A stretch of DNA of 64,000 nt from Sphaerisporangium rufum (lineage in GTDB: Bacteria; Actinomycetota; Actinomycetes; Streptosporangiales; Streptosporangiaceae). Under the pieces are notes generated by a model. It ran no database searches. It was not told where the DNA came from and saw only the letters and a list, made by a program, of their open reading frames with translations. Positions 1-8,702 of the stretch are shown here, piece by piece (the stretch's first letter is position 1; each line of letters opens with the position of its first letter). Position numbers and translations under genes: made by a program. The stretch is from positions 1-64,000 of the forward strand of contig NZ_BOOU01000052.1 of NCBI RefSeq assembly GCF_016863395.1, written 5' to 3'.

Positions 1-1
1 G

Positions 2-1705
2 ACCGGCGGGCCCCCGCCGGCCGGGCCGCTGACCGCCAACGCCTACCTGGGCGGCCGGCCGGTCGCCGAGGCGCTGCGGCGCGGCGCCGACGTGGTGGTG
101 ACCGGCCGGATCACCGACGCGGCCCTGGTCACCGGGCCGGGCATCTGGCGGTTCGGCTGGGGGCCCGGCGACCTGGACGCGCTCGCCGGGTCGGTGGCCG
201 CCGGGCACGTCATCGAGTGCGGCTGCCAGGCCACCGGCGGCAACTACGCCTTCTTCGCCGAGGTCCCCGGCATCGAGCGCTGCGGGTTCCCGATCGCCGA
301 GCTGCACGCCGACGGGTCCAGCGTGATCACCAAGCATCCGGGCACCGGCGGCCGGGTGACGATCGGCACGGTGACCGCGCAACTGCTGTACGAGATCGGC
401 TCGCCGCGGTATCTCGGGCCGGACGTCACCGCCCGCTTCGACACCATCCGGCTGGCCGAGGCGGGCACCGACCGGGTACGGATCAGCGGGGTCCGGGGCG
501 AGCCGCCGCCGGAGACCCTGAAGGTCGCGCTCGGCTATCCGGGCGGGTACCGCAACACCATGACGTTCGTACTGACCGGCCTGGACATCCCGGCCAAGGC
601 CCGGCTGGCCGAGGATGCGGTGTTCGCCCGGGTGCCCCGCGAGACCTTCCGGCAGGTGCACGTGGAGCGGGTCCCCCTCGCCGGCCCCTCCCCCGCCTGG
701 CCGGCGCCCGCGGGACCGGATGACCGGCCGCCGGTCCGGCCGCCGGCGTCCACGGATCCGTCCGGCCCGCCGGCATCCGCCGGCCCCGCGCCCACCGGGG
801 ACGCCGCCGCCATGCCGGTCCGGCCGGCGGCGTTCACCGCCCCGTCCGGTCCGCCGGCATCCGCGGGGCCGCCGCCCACCGGATCACCACGGGACGCGGC
901 GGCGATGGCGCTGCTGCGGATCACGGTGCTGGACCCCGACCCGCGCGTCGCGGGCCGGGCGTTCTCCTCGGCCGCGGTGGAGACCGCGCTGGCGAGCTAC
1001 CCGGGCTGCCACCTGCTCGCCCCGCCGGGTGAGGCCTCGGCCTACGGGGTGTACCGGGCCGCCGCCGTACCGGCCGCCGCGGTACGCGCCGAGGTGTGGC
1101 TGGACGGCGAGCGGGTGTGGACCGAGCCCGCCGGGCGGCCCGGCCCTCCGGCGGACGCCCCCGCCGGCCCGCCGCCGGCCACCACCGGCCCGCATCCTGG
1201 AGCGGGGCCGGAGCCCGCCGCCGGCCAATCCGCCGGCCGGCCGGCCCCGCTGGCCGGTGGCGGTCTCCGCACCGGCCCGGAATCACCGGCCGGCGCCGGC
1301 CCGGAGACCGCCACCGAGGCCGCCCGGGCGCCCGCCGGGCCGGACGCCGCACCGGAGGTGACGGTGCCGCTCGGCGTGCTGGCCGGAGCCCGGTCCGGGG
1401 ACAAGGGCGGGGACGCCAACCTGGGCGTCTGGGTGCGCACCGCCGAGCACTACGCCTGGCTGTCGGGCTTCCTCACCACCGACCGGCTGCGCGCGCTGCT
1501 GCCACGGCTCGGCGACCTGCCGGTGGAGCGGCACGAGCTGCCGAACCTGCTCGCGCTCAACTTCGTGGTGCGCGGCCTGCTCGGCCAGGGCGTCGCGGCG
1601 AACCCGGCGCTGGACGCGCAGGCCAAGGCCCTCGGCGAGGAACTGCGCGCCCGCCCGGTCCCCGTCCCCGCCGCCCTGCCGCCCCCGCCGCCCGCCACGG
1701 GCTGA
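2..1705 (+). CDS. AtuA-family (acyclic terpene utilization, DUF1446) protein, 5'-truncated
   Basis: The reading frame is open from the window edge, so the true start lies upstream; 567 residues are visible. The N-terminal part reads TANAYLGGRPVAEAL and VVVTGRITDAAL, typical of AtuA/DUF1446 proteins. The C-terminal part carries LGVLAGARSGDKGGDANLGV, the hallmark of the AtuA-like ferredoxin-fold domain. AtuA proteins sit in acyclic-terpene (citronellol/geranyl) and related branched acyl-CoA degradation clusters; their exact reaction is unclear. A leucine-type carboxylase operon lies 12 kb downstream, so a role in branched acyl-CoA metabolism is plausible but inferred. Two Pro/Ala/Gly-rich linkers (about nt 680-900 and 1130-1350) separate the domains. 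The second AtuA-like domain is normally a separate or directly fused module. Confidence 0.85.
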   Translation, partial: TGGPPPAGPLTANAYLGGRPVAEALRRGADVVVTGRITDAALVTGPGIWRFGWGPGDLDALAGSVAAGHVIECGCQATGGNYAFFAEVPGIERCGFPIAELHADGSSVITKHPGTGGRVTIGTVTAQLLYEIGSPRYLGPDVTARFDTIRLAEAGTDRVRISGVRGEPPPETLKVALGYPGGYRNTMTFVLTGLDIPAKARLAEDAVFARVPRETFRQVHVERVPLAGPSPAWPAPAGPDDRPPVRPPASTDPSGPPASAGPAPTGDAAAMPVRPAAFTAPSGPPASAGPPPTGSPRDAAAMALLRITVLDPDPRVAGRAFSSAAVETALASYPGCHLLAPPGEASAYGVYRAAAVPAAAVRAEVWLDGERVWTEPAGRPGPPADAPAGPPPATTGPHPGAGPEPAAGQSAGRPAPLAGGGLRTGPESPAGAGPETATEAARAPAGPDAAPEVTVPLGVLAGARSGDKGGDANLGVWVRTAEHYAWLSGFLTTDRLRALLPRLGDLPVERHELPNLLALNFVVRGLLGQGVAANPALDAQAKALGEELRARPVPVPAALPPPPPATG

Positions 1706-2016
1706 ACCGGGCATCGCCCGGCGAAAGTGATCAGACGGCGGCCGGCCGAAACGGGCTGCTTCACCCTGCTGAGGAACTGCCGCTCACCCTGGTGCCGCGT
1801 CTGTCGGATCTGCGCGACACCGCGTTGGGCCGCGCCCGCTTCGCCGTCCCCGACACGGGACGACGACCCGAGCACTAACCCTCCGCCCGATCTCCGCTCG
1901 CCCGCACAAGCCGCGGCCTGCGGTAGTCTCAGCCCTTTCCTTCCCCCTTCACAAGGGACGTGGCCGCAGGACAAGCCGCCCTGCGACCCGAGGCACAGAA
2001 AGGGCGAAGCGGACGC
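1706..2016. other. Intergenic region with possible gene remnant and repeat copy 1
   Basis: This is a 311-bp spacer between the AtuA-like gene and the APH-like gene. It contains one copy of a degenerate repeat (1714-1747) that recurs at 2973-3007. From about 1744 to 1878 the plus strand reads as protein-like sequence (PLTLVPRLSDLRDTALGRA) ending at TAA, without a convincing start, so a decayed gene 3' end is possible. A purine-rich AAAGGGCG just upstream of 2017 is the likely ribosome binding site of the next gene. Confidence 0.4.
1714..1747 (+). repeat. Degenerate direct repeat, copy 1 (flanks APH-like gene)
   Basis: This stretch (core GGCGAAAGTGATCAGACGGC) matches 2973-3007 with about three mismatches and one inserted base over 34 positions. 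The two copies lie 1,259 bp apart and bracket the APH-like gene. On the minus strand both copies encode a similar peptide (RRLITFAGR here, RRLIAFAAR in copy 2), which suggests both derive from one ancestral coding sequence. Confidence 0.6.
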
Positions 2017-2835
2017 ATGACGGCTGGCCGATGCACCCACAGCCTCGACATTCGAGACGACGTCGTGGTCAAGCGCTACACCTCCTGGGGACGAGGAGAG
2101 CCCCGCCGGGAGTGGGCGGCGCTCAACCTGCTCGCCGAGCACGCGCCCGGCCTCGCGCCCGCACCCGTCGAGGCCGCGCTGGCGGCTCACCCGCCCGTGA
2201 TCGTGATGAGCAGGCTTCCCGGCCGCGTCCTGCGCGGCGAGAACGCCACCGGCGAGCAGATCACGGCCATGGCCACCGCCTTGAACCGGCTGCATCAGAT
2301 CCCGGCCCACGTGGTGGACAAGGTCGAGCCCGCCCCATGGGGACCGCCGGCGGCCGTGGATAAGACCCGCGCTTGGGCCGACAAGCAGCCCGACCTCGGC
2401 GATGACCCGCTGGTACAGGAGGCGTTGCGCGCTGGATCCGCCTGGCTGGCCTCCACCGCCCCCGACAAGCTGATCAGCAATCCGCGTCCCTCCGTCCTTG
2501 GACTGGCGGACGGAAACCGCGCCAACTATCTGTGGGACGAGCACGAACGCCGGGTACGGCTGATCGACTGGGAAGACTCCGGCCGCAGCGACCGGGCGTT
2601 CGAGCTCGGCGAGGTCTGCGAGCACATCTCCCGCCTCGACGGCGTCCTGGACGCCGAGCAACTCCTGGCTCACCTCGATCTGCTCCCAGCAGAAACCGAG
2701 CGAGTTCGCGATTTCCGCCGCCTGATCGCGCTGGGCTGGTTCCTCCAGCTCGGCCCCGGCGGGCCGGCGGCACCGCACAACCCAGCCGGCACTCTCAAGC
2801 GGCAGGCCAAGAGAGTACTGCACCTGCTCAATTGA
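2017..2835 (+). CDS. Aminoglycoside phosphotransferase (APH)-fold family protein
   Basis: The product is 272 aa and has the layout of APH/choline-kinase-like small-molecule kinases. An N-lobe with VVVKRY (ATP-anchoring Lys) is followed by IVMSRLPGRVL near residue 63, then a catalytic-loop-like ADGNRANYL and the metal-binding LIDWEDSG. The catalytic loop departs from the usual HGDxxxxN by having Leu-Ala in place of His-Gly, while Asp and Asn are kept. The ATG at 2017 is preferred to an in-frame one at 1960 because it follows a purine-rich AAAGGGCG. The substrate is unknown; antibiotic resistance should not be assumed. The gene lies between two copies of a degenerate repeat and remnants of another gene, which suggests insertion or local duplication. 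Confidence 0.8.
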   Translation: MTAGRCTHSLDIRDDVVVKRYTSWGRGEPRREWAALNLLAEHAPGLAPAPVEAALAAHPPVIVMSRLPGRVLRGENATGEQITAMATALNRLHQIPAHVVDKVEPAPWGPPAAVDKTRAWADKQPDLGDDPLVQEALRAGSAWLASTAPDKLISNPRPSVLGLADGNRANYLWDEHERRVRLIDWEDSGRSDRAFELGEVCEHISRLDGVLDAEQLLAHLDLLPAETERVRDFRRLIALGWFLQLGPGGPAAPHNPAGTLKRQAKRVLHLLN

Positions 2836-2886
2836 CCAGAGCACAACTGCCCCGCCGCATTGCCCCGCCTGTCTAAAGAAATCGGT

Positions 2887-3018
2887 CAGCCTTGCGGCGG
2901 CAACACCATCACGTCGTACACCTGCTGCAGCTCCTGCGCGACGGCTACCGGCGCATGATCGGCACCCATATATCGCGCGGCGAAAGCGATCAGGCGGCGG
3001 CCTGGCCGGCCCGCCTTC
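2887..3018 (-). pseudogene. C-terminal gene remnant of unknown family
   Basis: The minus strand reads RRLIAFAARYMGADHAP followed by VAVAQELQQVYDVMVLPPQG and a TGA stop. It looks protein-like and well terminated, but there is no start or recognisable domain upstream, where the frame runs into a tandem repeat. I do not recognise the family. The shared RRLI(A/T)FA-R peptide in the copy at 1714-1747 suggests both are leftovers of a single gene disrupted around the APH-like gene. Confidence 0.3.
2973..3007 (+). repeat. Degenerate direct repeat, copy 2
   Basis: This is the second copy of the repeat at 1714-1747 (core GGCGAAAGCGATCAGGCGGC). It overlaps the minus-strand gene remnant and the beginning of the tandem repeat next to it. 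Confidence 0.6.
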
Positions 3019-3120
3019 CCTTCGGCCACCGCGCGCCCGCATGGATGACGTCCGGTGTCGGCGGCCGGGCCGGCCGCGGTCTCCCCGGCCGCCGCGCGCC
3101 CGCGTCGATGACGTCCCGTT
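2995..3120 (+). repeat. Two-copy degenerate tandem repeat (~64 bp unit)
   Basis: Units 2995-3058 and 3059-3120 align with clear similarity. Both begin CGGCGGCC-GGCCGGC and both end with GCGCGCCCGC followed by GATGACGTCC. On the minus strand they encode two similar Arg/Gly-rich peptides. This looks like a local duplication in decaying sequence and not a structured element. Confidence 0.55.
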
Positions 3121-3163
3121 AAATGGTTCGACAGGTGGGACGCGGATCAGAAAGCCTGCCGGA

Positions 3164-3667
3164 ATGACACGTACCGATACGCCCGATACCTGGGACGAAC
3201 GCGCCACGCTGACCACGATGCTCGACTACGTCCGCGCCACCGTGCACGCCAAGTGCGCGGGGGTCTCGGAGCAGGACGCCGCGCGGGCGCCGCTGCCGGG
3301 CTCGCCGCTGATGACGATCAAGGGGCTGGTCTCCCACGTGCACTGGGTGGAGTACTCCTGGATCCAGGTGCGCTTCCTCGGCGAGCCGGACCGGGGCCCG
3401 TGGACCGACGAGGACCCCGACCGCGAGTTCCGGGTCGCGCTGGACGAACCGCTGGAGCGCCTGCTGGCCGACTACGAGGCCCAGTGCGCCCGCTACCGGG
3501 AGCTGGTCGCGGCCACCGACCTGGACGCCCTGGCCAAGGAGCCGCTGCGCGACGGCCGGCACGCCACGCTGCGCTGGATCCTGCACCACCTGGTCGAGGA
3601 GACCGCCCGGCACAACGGCCACCTGGACATCCTGCGCGAGATCGTCGACGGCGTCACCGGCGACTGA
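3164..3667 (+). CDS. DinB-family (DUF664-like) four-helix protein
   Basis: This 167-aa protein has the DinB/YfiT fold signature of actinobacterial DUF664 members. An N-terminal TLTTMLDYVRATVHAKC helix is followed by LVSHVHWVEYSW (His of the metal triad), and by RWILHHLVEETARHNGHLDI near the C-terminus, where the His residues complete the usual three-His site. Members of this superfamily are often bacillithiol- or mycothiol-dependent transferases, but the substrate cannot be told from sequence. The ATG at 3164 follows a weak purine stretch. An upstream in-frame ATG at 3041 would run through repeat-derived sequence and is unlikely. The gene converges on the TetR gene at 3686. Confidence 0.85.
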   Translation: MTRTDTPDTWDERATLTTMLDYVRATVHAKCAGVSEQDAARAPLPGSPLMTIKGLVSHVHWVEYSWIQVRFLGEPDRGPWTDEDPDREFRVALDEPLERLLADYEAQCARYRELVAATDLDALAKEPLRDGRHATLRWILHHLVEETARHNGHLDILREIVDGVTGD

Positions 3668-3685
3668 CGCCGGCCGTTCCGCCGC

Positions 3686-4420
3686 TCAGCCGGCGGGGAA
3701 GGCGGCGCGGGGCAGCCCGACCTCGCGGGCGGCGGCGACCCGGGCGTGCTCCAGGATGCGGGCGCGGCTGAGCACCGAGGGGTGCAGCGTGTACCGGATG
3801 ATCAGGCCGTCCAGCATGCCGTCCAGCCGCTCGGCGGCGCCGCGCGGATCGTCGCAGCTGAACTCCCCGGTCGCGGTGCCGGCCCGGACGACCTCCTCGA
3901 CCGCGCCGATCCAGGCGGTCTCCAGCTCCAGCAGGTTCTGCTGGACGACCGTCTCGCGCAGTCCGGCGGCGAAGGCGTCGATCCACAGGATCCAGCTCTG
4001 GTCGGCGCGCGAGCCCGGGATGTAGAAGCGGAGCACCCGGTCCAGCCGCTCGACGGCGGGCCCGGTGCCACCGACCAGCTCGCGCAGCCGGGCGACCTCG
4101 CCGTCGACGGTCGCCCGGAGCATCGCGTTGATCAGCTCGTCCTTGGTGGCGAAGTGGTAGTGGATCAGACCGCCGCTGACGTTGGTCGCCCGGGCGATGT
4201 CGGCCACCCTCGTGCTGGACATGCCGCGTTCCAGGACCACCCGGCGGGCTGCCGCCAGCAGCTCGGCCCGGCGCTGGTCGGCCTGGTCGGCCCGGCTGCC
4301 CCGGGCGCCGTCGGCCGCGCCCTCCACCCTGCCCACGGCGTTGATCCTACCTCCGCCGGCGAGCCGGTCCACCGTGCCGGCCGGGGCGGGCCCGGCCGGC
4401 ACGGGGCCCGCGCGGCTCAC
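3686..4420 (-). CDS. TetR-family transcriptional regulator
   Basis: The 244-aa product has an N-terminal TetR helix-turn-helix (RRAELLAAARRVVLERG, then TRVADIARATNVSGGLIHYH and FATKDELI) and a C-terminal ligand domain resembling the TetR_C_6 / BetI-like type. The GTG at 4420 overlaps the stop codon of the upstream ferritin-like gene (GTGA), pointing to translational coupling. However, the first ~45 residues are Pro/Ala/Gly-rich and not conserved-looking, so a downstream GTG near 4336 is an alternative start. Co-transcription with a ferritin-like protein suggests control of iron, stress or membrane-related genes, but no operator was recognised. Confidence 0.85.
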   Translation of the reverse strand: MSRAGPVPAGPAPAGTVDRLAGGGRINAVGRVEGAADGARGSRADQADQRRAELLAAARRVVLERGMSSTRVADIARATNVSGGLIHYHFATKDELINAMLRATVDGEVARLRELVGGTGPAVERLDRVLRFYIPGSRADQSWILWIDAFAAGLRETVVQQNLLELETAWIGAVEEVVRAGTATGEFSCDDPRGAAERLDGMLDGLIIRYTLHPSVLSRARILEHARVAAAREVGLPRAAFPAG

Positions 4421-4833
4421 CGGCCGAGGGCGGTCTGCAGGTCCATCACGTGGTCCTGCGTCTGCTGCAGCAGCGGGCGCAGCGCCTCGGCCACGTCGGG
4501 CAGCCCCAGCTCCATGGCCTGGGTCACCCGCTCCCGGTAGCGGCGCAGCTGCTCCTCCTCCAGCTCCAGGTCCTGGGCCAGCGCCGCCGCGCCGTCCGGC
4601 ACGCTCGGGATCTCCGGCACCGAGACCGACGGGACGCCGCCCAGGAAGGCGATCTGCCCGGCCAGCGTCGTCGCGTGGTTCAGCTCCTGGCCGAGATGGG
4701 CCTTCAGCTCCTCGATGAGGCTCTGGTACTCGGCACCGGTGATCGTCGCGGTGTGCTGCGTGTACTGCACGATCGAGCGGTACTCGCTCTCCAGGTCCTC
4801 GTTGAGGAGCGCGACGAAACTCTGCTGGTCCAC
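4417..4833 (-). CDS. Ferritin-like / bacterioferritin-like four-helix protein
   Basis: The product is 138 aa and entirely helical-looking. It has ferritin-type metal-ligand spacing: ESEYRSIVQYTQH in helix 1 and ELKAHLGQELNHA in helix 2 (E-x6-H-like pairing), then ELEEEQLRRYRERV and LLQQTQDHVMDLQ in helices 3 and 4. It is shorter than bacterioferritin (~158 aa) and resembles the Dps/ferritin-like domain proteins annotated in many actinomycetes. The GTG at 4833 is preceded by GGAAGG with a 6-nt spacer. The downstream TetR gene begins inside the stop codon, so the two are one operon. Iron binding is inferred from the fold. Confidence 0.8.
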   Translation of the reverse strand: MDQQSFVALLNEDLESEYRSIVQYTQHTATITGAEYQSLIEELKAHLGQELNHATTLAGQIAFLGGVPSVSVPEIPSVPDGAAALAQDLELEEEQLRRYRERVTQAMELGLPDVAEALRPLLQQTQDHVMDLQTALGR

Positions 4834-4929
4834 GTCCGACCTTCCTTTCCTGTCCTGTCCTGCACGTCCGAGGTCCCGCGTCCTACCCCGGATCCGGGCC
4901 CCGATACCGCCGCGACCAGGAGTTCCCTC

Positions 4930-6315
4930 TCAGCCGGGATGCCGGCCGGCCGGGCGGGGGTCCGGGCGGCCGGGGAGGGTGAGGCGGGCGACGGCGCCGC
5001 CGCCGGGGGCGTTGGCCAGGGTGACCCGGCCGCCGGCGTCCCGGACGGCCTGGGCGACGATGGCCAGGCCGAGCCCGGAGCCGGGCATGCTGCGGGCGGT
5101 GGAGGAACGCCAGAACCGCTCGAACACCTGCGGCAGCTCCTCCTCGGGGATCCCGGGGCCGTGGTCGCGCACGGTCAGCTCGCCCCGGCGCAGCCGCACG
5201 GTGACGGTGCCGCCGGGCGGGCTGAACTTGACCGCGTTGTCCAGCAGGTTGACCACCGCCCGCTCCAGCGCCTGCTCGCGGCCGTCGACGTACCAGGGCG
5301 TGGTCTCGGCGGCTAGGCGCACGTCACCGGCCCGCAGCCGGACCCGGTCGGCGGCGGCGGCGACGATCTCGTGGAACGGCAGGCCGGCCACCGGCTCCTC
5401 GCCCCCGGACACCCGGGACAGTTCCAGCAGGTCGCCGATCAGGCTGGACATCTCGGCCATCTGTGCCTTGACGCTGCCCAGCAGCCGGGTGCGGGCGCCC
5501 GGGTCCAGCGACCGGCCGGAGTTCTCGCTGTGCAGCAGCAGGTCGATGTTGGCGCGCAGGCTGGTCAGCGGGGTGCGCAGCTCGTGCCCGGCGTCCCCGA
5601 TGAGCTGCCGCTGGCGCTCGCGGGAGCCGGCCAGCGCGGCGGTCATCGCGTTGAACGAGGCGCTCAGCCGGGCGATCTCGTCCTCGCCCTCGACCGGGAT
5701 GCGGGTGTCCAGGTCCTCGGTGCGGGTGATGTGCTCGACGGCGCCGGTCAGCCGGCGGATCGGGCGCAGCGCCGCGCCGGAGATGACCCGGCCGGCCGCC
5801 GCGGCGCCGAGCACGCCGAGCGCGGTGACCACGCCCAGCAGCAGGGCCAGGCCGCGCAGCGCGCCCTCGACCTCGGCCGTCGAGCGGGAGACGCTGACCG
5901 CCACCCCCGGGCCGACGTTCACGGTGAGCACCCGGACCGGCTCCCCGGCGTCGGTCGTCCCGTCGCGCAGCCGCCGCCCGCCCGGCGTGGTGGTGATCGG
6001 CAGGTCGGCCGGGGCGACCTTGACCGCCTCCCAGCCCTGGGCGCAGCGGACGCCGTCGGCGGTGACGATCTGCTGCAGGCGCAGGAACGGCCCGGGACTG
6101 CTGTCACCGGTGGGGTCGGCCGAGCACTCCCGCTGGATCATCTGGGCGATCCGGGCGTCCACCGGCGGCTGCTGCAGCGACTCGTCCAGCTTGCGCCACA
6201 GCTCGTCGCGGACCAGAAGCCAGCAGAGGCCGGCGCAGACCGCGATCGCCACGGTGACCGCGGCCGCCACCAGCAGGGTGATCCGCGACCGCAGCGATCC
6301 GCCGCCGGGCGGCAT
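4930..6315 (-). CDS. OmpR-type two-component sensor histidine kinase (MprB-like)
   Basis: This 461-aa membrane kinase has a TM segment at residues 12-34, an extracytoplasmic loop to about 150, a second TM at 152-179, HAMP, HisKA with the phospho-acceptor H244 in DAGHELRTPLTS, and a HATPase_c domain (NLLDNAVKFS, DHGPGIP, GSGLGLAIV). The layout and length match actinobacterial MprB/TcrY-type kinases. The ATG at 6315 overlaps the response-regulator stop (TGATG), so the pair is translationally coupled with the regulator first. The loop contains Cys residues near positions 64 and 91 that could form a disulfide; the stimulus is unknown. Confidence 0.92.
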   Translation of the reverse strand: MPPGGGSLRSRITLLVAAAVTVAIAVCAGLCWLLVRDELWRKLDESLQQPPVDARIAQMIQRECSADPTGDSSPGPFLRLQQIVTADGVRCAQGWEAVKVAPADLPITTTPGGRRLRDGTTDAGEPVRVLTVNVGPGVAVSVSRSTAEVEGALRGLALLLGVVTALGVLGAAAAGRVISGAALRPIRRLTGAVEHITRTEDLDTRIPVEGEDEIARLSASFNAMTAALAGSRERQRQLIGDAGHELRTPLTSLRANIDLLLHSENSGRSLDPGARTRLLGSVKAQMAEMSSLIGDLLELSRVSGGEEPVAGLPFHEIVAAAADRVRLRAGDVRLAAETTPWYVDGREQALERAVVNLLDNAVKFSPPGGTVTVRLRRGELTVRDHGPGIPEEELPQVFERFWRSSTARSMPGSGLGLAIVAQAVRDAGGRVTLANAPGGGAVARLTLPGRPDPRPAGRHPG

Positions 6316-7028
6316 CAGGCCGGGGCCCGCAGCACGTACCCGACGCCGCGCACGGTGTGGACGAGCCGGGGGGCGCCGCCGGCCTCGGTCTTGCGGCGCA
6401 GGTACATGACGTACACGTCGAGGGAATTGGAGGAGGGCTCGAAGTCGAACCCCCACACCTCGCTGAGGATCTGCTCGCGGGTGAGCACCTGGCGGGGATG
6501 GCTGAGGAACAGCTCCAGCAGGAGGTATTCGGTGCGGGTGAGCTCCAGCGGCCGGCCGTCCCGGGTGACCTCCCGGGTGGCCGGGTCCATGCGCAACCCG
6601 GCGTGGGCGAGCACGCCGGTGCCGCCGACCGGGGCCGACCGGCCGCCGCGCCGCAGCAGGGCCCGCACCCGGGCGAACAGCTCGTCCAGCTCGAACGGCT
6701 TGACCAGGTAGTCGTCGGCGCCGGCGTCCAGCCCGGAGACCCGGTCGCCCACGGCGTCGCGGGCGGTGAGCATGAGCACCGGCACCGCGTCGCCGGCCGC
6801 GCGCAGCCGGCGGCAGGCGGTCAGCCCGTCCAGCCGGGGCATCATGACGTCCAGCACCACCAGGTCGTACCGTTCCCGGCCGAGCTCCTCCAGCGCCTCG
6901 GCGCCGTCGCGGGCCAGCACGACCTGGTGACCCTCGAACTCCAGGCTGCTCTGCAGGGCCTCGCGCAGCGCCGGCTCGTCGTCGACCACCAGCAGCCGGG
7001 CGGGGCGGCCCTCCGTCGTCACGCTCAC
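6315..7028 (-). CDS. OmpR/PhoB-family response regulator (MprA-like)
   Basis: The product is 237 aa. The receiver domain has the acidic pair in VVDDEPA, the phospho-acceptor D60 in LVVLDVMMP, the conserved Thr in LMLTARD and K110 in YLVKPF. The C-terminal winged helix reads [28 protein letters not shown] and [12 protein letters not shown]. It strongly resembles actinobacterial MprA-type regulators, which respond to envelope stress in mycobacteria; that role here is by analogy only. The start is GTG at 7028, after a GAGGGC stretch. The gene precedes and overlaps the kinase gene. Confidence 0.93.
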   Translation of the reverse strand: MSVTTEGRPARLLVVDDEPALREALQSSLEFEGHQVVLARDGAEALEELGRERYDLVVLDVMMPRLDGLTACRRLRAAGDAVPVLMLTARDAVGDRVSGLDAGADDYLVKPFELDELFARVRALLRRGGRSAPVGGTGVLAHAGLRMDPATREVTRDGRPLELTRTEYLLLELFLSHPRQVLTREQILSEVWGFDFEPSSNSLDVYVMYLRRKTEAGGAPRLVHTVRGVGYVLRAPA

Positions 7029-7062
7029 GCCCTCACGGTATGCCGCCGAGATGAGAGGACGC

Positions 7063-8613
7063 TTAGCGCGGCCGGCCGCCGGCCAGCACGGCCATGGCCG
7101 CGTTGTGGCCGGGGATGCCGCTGACCCCGCCGCCGCGCCGGGCGCCGGCCCCGCACAGCAGGACGCGCGGATGCCGGGTCTCCACGCCCCAGCGGCCGGC
7201 CTCGGCCGGGTCCTCGGCGAACGGCCAGGCCAGGTCGCGGTGGAAGATGTGCCCGCCGGGCAGCCCGGCCTCGCGCTCCAGGTCGACCGGCGTGCGGGCC
7301 TCCACGCACGGCGTGCCGTCGGGGGCGCGCAGCAGGCAGTCCTCGATCGGCTCGGCGAGCACGGAGTTCATGGAGGCGAAGGTGGCGGCCAGCGCCGCGT
7401 CCCGGGCGCCGCCGGGGTCGTCGCGGAACAGCCGGGCAGGCATGTGCAGGCCGAACAGCGTCATGGTGTGCGCGCCGGACTCCCACAGCTCCGTCCCGAG
7501 GATGGAGGGGTCGGTGAGCGAGTGGCAGTACACCTCGGCCGGCGGCAGGCCGGGGATCACGCCGGCGGCGGCCTGCCGGTAGGCGAGGTCGAGCTGGTCG
7601 CGCCGCTCGTTGATGTGGAAGGTGCCGCTGAACGCCTGCGCCTGGTCCACCGGCACGTCGCGCAGCCGGGGCAGCCGGGACAGCACCATGTTGACCTTCA
7701 GCTGGGCGCCTTCCGGCACCGGGCCGGCGGGCTCGCCGAGCAGCCGGGAGAGCACGGCGGGCGGGGCGTTGACCAGCACGTGGTCGCCGGTGACGGTGTG
7801 CTCGCCGCCGGCGGCGTCCTGGAAGGCGACCTCGCCGCCGGGGTCCACCGCGCGGACCTCCATGCCGGTGCGGATGTCGGCGCCGGCGTCCCGGGCTGCG
7901 GCGGCCAGCGCGCCGGTGACCGCGCCCATGCCGCCGACCGGGACGTTCCACTCGCCGGTGCCGTCCCCGACGACGTGGTAGAGCAGGCACCGGTTGGCGC
8001 GCAGGTCGGTCTCGGGGTCGGCGAAGGTGCCGATCAGCGCGTCGGTCAGCACCACGCCGCGCACGGTCTCGTCGGCGAACCGCTCGGCCACGGCCTGGCC
8101 GACCGGCCGTTCGAACAGGTCGCGCCAGGTCTCGGCGTCGGCGACCACCTCGTCGCGCATCGCCGCCCGGTCGCGCAGCGGTTCCAGCAGGGTGGGGGCG
8201 ATCCGCCCGGCCAGCCGGGAGGTCATGGCGTAGAAGCGTTCCCAGGCGGCGTGGTCGTGGCCGCCGCCGGTGACCCGGGCGAAGGAGGCGGCGGTGCGGG
8301 CCGGGTCCGCGTTGTCCACCAGCAGGCCGGTGTCCCCGGCGGGGGTGTAGGAGGCGTAGCGGCGGCGGCGCAGCTCCAGCCGCAGCCCCAGGTCTGAGAT
8401 GATCTTGCGGGGCAGCAGGCTGACCAGGTACGAATAGCGGGAGAGGCGGGCCGGCACCCCGGGGAACGCCTCGGCCGACACCGCGAGGCCGCCCGGGTGC
8501 GGGCGCCGCTCCAGCACCAGCACCCGGCGGCCGGCGCGCGCCAGGTAGCCGGCGGCGACCAGGCCGTTGTGCCCGGCGCCCACGATGACGGCGTCGTAGT
8601 GCGAACGGGGCAT
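7063..8613 (-). CDS. Phytoene desaturase-like FAD-dependent oxidoreductase
   Basis: The 516-aa product begins with [20 protein letters not shown], the Rossmann GxGxxG FAD-binding motif, followed by [12 protein letters not shown]. It ends with the second FAD-contacting motif [19 protein letters not shown] and IPGHNAAM. This matches the CrtI/retinol-dehydrogenase-like (COG1233) family of NAD(P)/FAD-dependent oxidoreductases. No carotenoid genes are nearby, so a carotenoid substrate is not supported. The ATG at 8613 is chosen over an upstream in-frame start at 8655 because GGGAGG lies 7-8 nt before it and the conserved domain begins right after it. It is divergent from psuG. Confidence 0.88.
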   Translation of the reverse strand: MPRSHYDAVIVGAGHNGLVAAGYLARAGRRVLVLERRPHPGGLAVSAEAFPGVPARLSRYSYLVSLLPRKIISDLGLRLELRRRRYASYTPAGDTGLLVDNADPARTAASFARVTGGGHDHAAWERFYAMTSRLAGRIAPTLLEPLRDRAAMRDEVVADAETWRDLFERPVGQAVAERFADETVRGVVLTDALIGTFADPETDLRANRCLLYHVVGDGTGEWNVPVGGMGAVTGALAAAARDAGADIRTGMEVRAVDPGGEVAFQDAAGGEHTVTGDHVLVNAPPAVLSRLLGEPAGPVPEGAQLKVNMVLSRLPRLRDVPVDQAQAFSGTFHINERRDQLDLAYRQAAAGVIPGLPPAEVYCHSLTDPSILGTELWESGAHTMTLFGLHMPARLFRDDPGGARDAALAATFASMNSVLAEPIEDCLLRAPDGTPCVEARTPVDLEREAGLPGGHIFHRDLAWPFAEDPAEAGRWGVETRHPRVLLCGAGARRGGGVSGIPGHNAAMAVLAGGRPR

Positions 8614-8702
8614 GACCCGGCCTCCCAACTCGGACAGTACGGTTATACGGCGCATGTAGCGGCAATCCTGGAGCGTACCGACGGAGAGGACGCGGAGCGA
8701 GA

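Larger units (their letters stand above)
2836..3163. other. Intergenic region with gene remnant, repeat copy 2 and a tandem repeat
   Basis: This 328-bp spacer has no intact gene. It holds a minus-strand C-terminal remnant (2887-3018), the second copy of the APH-flanking repeat (2973-3007), and a two-copy degenerate tandem repeat (2995-3120). The DinB-like gene starts at 3164. Confidence 0.5.

Noticed and set aside
2017-2835. Calling the APH-fold gene an antibiotic-resistance determinant
   Set aside because: The catalytic loop lacks the usual His and the family includes many kinases unrelated to antibiotics.
1450-3216. Long open frame on the minus strand (588 codons) overlapping the AtuA end and the APH-like gene
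   Set aside because: It is Arg/Gly/Ala-rich with no recognisable domain and lies opposite a well-formed kinase gene. Only its last part (2887-3018) reads like real protein and was kept as a remnant.
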